A stretch of DNA of 64,000 nucleotides from Salvia splendens. Lineage: Eukaryota; Streptophyta; Magnoliopsida; Lamiales; Lamiaceae. Location: contig NC_056047.1 in assembly GCF_004379255.2 (NCBI RefSeq), positions 16,444,293 to 16,508,292 of the forward strand, written 5' to 3'. The notes below the pieces were generated by a model. That model saw only the letters and a list, made by a program, of their open reading frames with translations. It had not been told where the DNA came from and did no database searches. Positions 63,065-64,000 of the stretch are shown piece after piece; position 1 is the first letter of the stretch, and every line of letters starts with the position of its first letter. The translations under genes were made by a program, and so were the position numbers.

Positions 63065-64000
63065 TGATAAGGCTAATTTCATGCATAGGTCTAGGGCTTT
63101 AATTTGTAAAATTTCGGGGTCTAACGCACGTTTTAAGCCAGGTGTGTGAAGTTTGTTCGCCAGGTCCAGTAAGGAGGAAGCCTCAGAGTTGAAGGGTAGA
63201 ATGGAGATTTCTACGAAGACTCTAGAAGGTTATGTCCGCATCTATATAAGGCAGAAGCATGCAGCGCTGGAGGGATCTTCTCGGTTGGAGACCTTGCTAA
63301 CAACCTGAGCTTAGTCCATTCCTTTCACACTCTTGGGTTCTTTTGGTGGGAAATTCATGGCACATTAGGGAGTGCACCTCTAGCTTTCATACACTCTCGA
63401 TCTGGTTGTAACACCGTCCTTTTTGAGGGCGAAGAAACAATTGATTTTCCGCTTTCGTTTCTGTTGAATTCGCCGAGCTTCGCTGTTCGAAGCTCGGACC
63501 TCTTGATTCTCTGGATATTTCTTACTTTTATGCAATTTTCGTTTTCGCTTACGTCGGTCGTGATGATTTCTGTGGATTGATTTTGTTTACTTGAATTCTG
63601 GAGTTGGATTGTTGGAGTTGTTTTTTTTGTTTTGTGGTTATTTTCTGGATTACTGCATGTTAATGGTGAGATCTGGAAGAATGGAGTTTGTTTGTGGATG
63701 GATCGGAGTACTAACTTGCTAATGCTGTGGGTTGTGTCTGTAATTGTTGGAATTTGGAGTTGATTGGAGTAGATCTGTGAGAATCGGAGTTATGGGGTTG
63801 ATTTTGCTGGGAACTGAGTTCGGATGGCTTGGATCCGGAGTGGATTAAGCATTCGACGTGAATCTGAGCTGTGTTGGTTTAATTTTATGCCGCGCTTACG
63901 TGTTTTCATTTCATTTCGCCTAGTTTACGTAGATCTGGTGTATTTCCGATTCGTAGCAAGTCTCCGGCGTCCAAATTTCTATATTATGTTCGAATCCAGG
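63065..64000 (+). repeat. Athila-A 3' LTR, cut by the window end
   Basis: First 936 bp of the LTR; by comparison with 22850-24376 about 590 bp more lie outside, after which the Copia frame should resume. Confidence 0.92.

Larger units (their letters stand above)
22850..64000 (+). mobile_element. Athila-A retrotransposon (outer element, 3' end outside window)
   Basis: The 5' LTR at 22850-24376 matches 63065-64000, which is the first 936 bp of the 3' LTR. A tRNA-Asp-type primer-binding site follows, then gag-pol (24723-29320, continued at 56012-57199), an env-position ORF (59093-61075 plus 61076-61726) and a hairpin-rich 3' region. It is interrupted by Athila-B (29321-56006) and a hAT element (57612-58902). 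It lies in the Copia protease frame; the left copy of the target duplication would be CAAGC, and the right copy is beyond the window. The gag-pol is damaged by stops and one frameshift. Confidence 0.92.

Overview
The window looks like nuclear DNA of a flowering plant, probably a eudicot. The evidence is a TDR/PXY-like receptor-kinase exon, a coiled-coil NLR pair, Stowaway MITEs and Athila, Tekay, Reina and Copia LTR retrotransposons. Nothing fixes the species. Most of the window is transposable-element DNA, and only one host gene looks intact.

Region 1 (1-18.5 kb) holds two closely related CNL genes in convergent orientation. The left one (675-3440, +) is open from start to stop. The right one (15232-18479, -) is a pseudogene with at least three frame lesions and a 495-bp TRIM element inserted just upstream of its P-loop. 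A solo LTR of the same TRIM family with a perfect 5-bp target duplication lies behind the left copy. Between the two genes is a composite transposon (about 4.76-13.66 kb) with imperfect terminal inverted repeats. It carries pieces of a TDR/PXY-like receptor kinase, 475-bp inverted arms and arrays of an AATGATA-type repeat. A young Reina-like chromovirus (5460-11376, minus strand, TSD AAAAG) is inserted in it.

Region 2 (18.5-22.85 kb) has Stowaway MITEs, an 89-bp tandem repeat and the 5' part of a Copia element, including gag and the start of protease.

Region 3 (22.85-64 kb) is a nest of LTR retrotransposons. Athila-A (22850 to beyond the window end) sits in the Copia reading frame. Athila-B (29321-56006, TSD ATGAC) sits in the pol gene of Athila-A. 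A Tekay-like element (30496-42752, TSD CCATT) sits in the 5' LTR of Athila-B. A non-autonomous hAT element (57612-58902, TSD CCTGCAAG) lies in the leader of the Athila-A env-position ORF. The order of insertion is therefore Copia, then Athila-A, then Athila-B, then Tekay.

The two Athila elements are diverged enough to compare. In both, pol is followed by an ORF with an acidic N-terminus, a basic KRKGK patch and a conserved plant-transposon domain. A single in-frame stop then separates it from a coiled-coil segment built of two related repeats and a basic tail. Both then have a long non-coding 3' region with the same ordered set of hairpins and short conserved blocks, ending at the polypurine tract. 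This shared stop-plus-coiled-coil layout and the structured 3' region are the most interesting candidates for an undescribed retrotransposon mechanism here.
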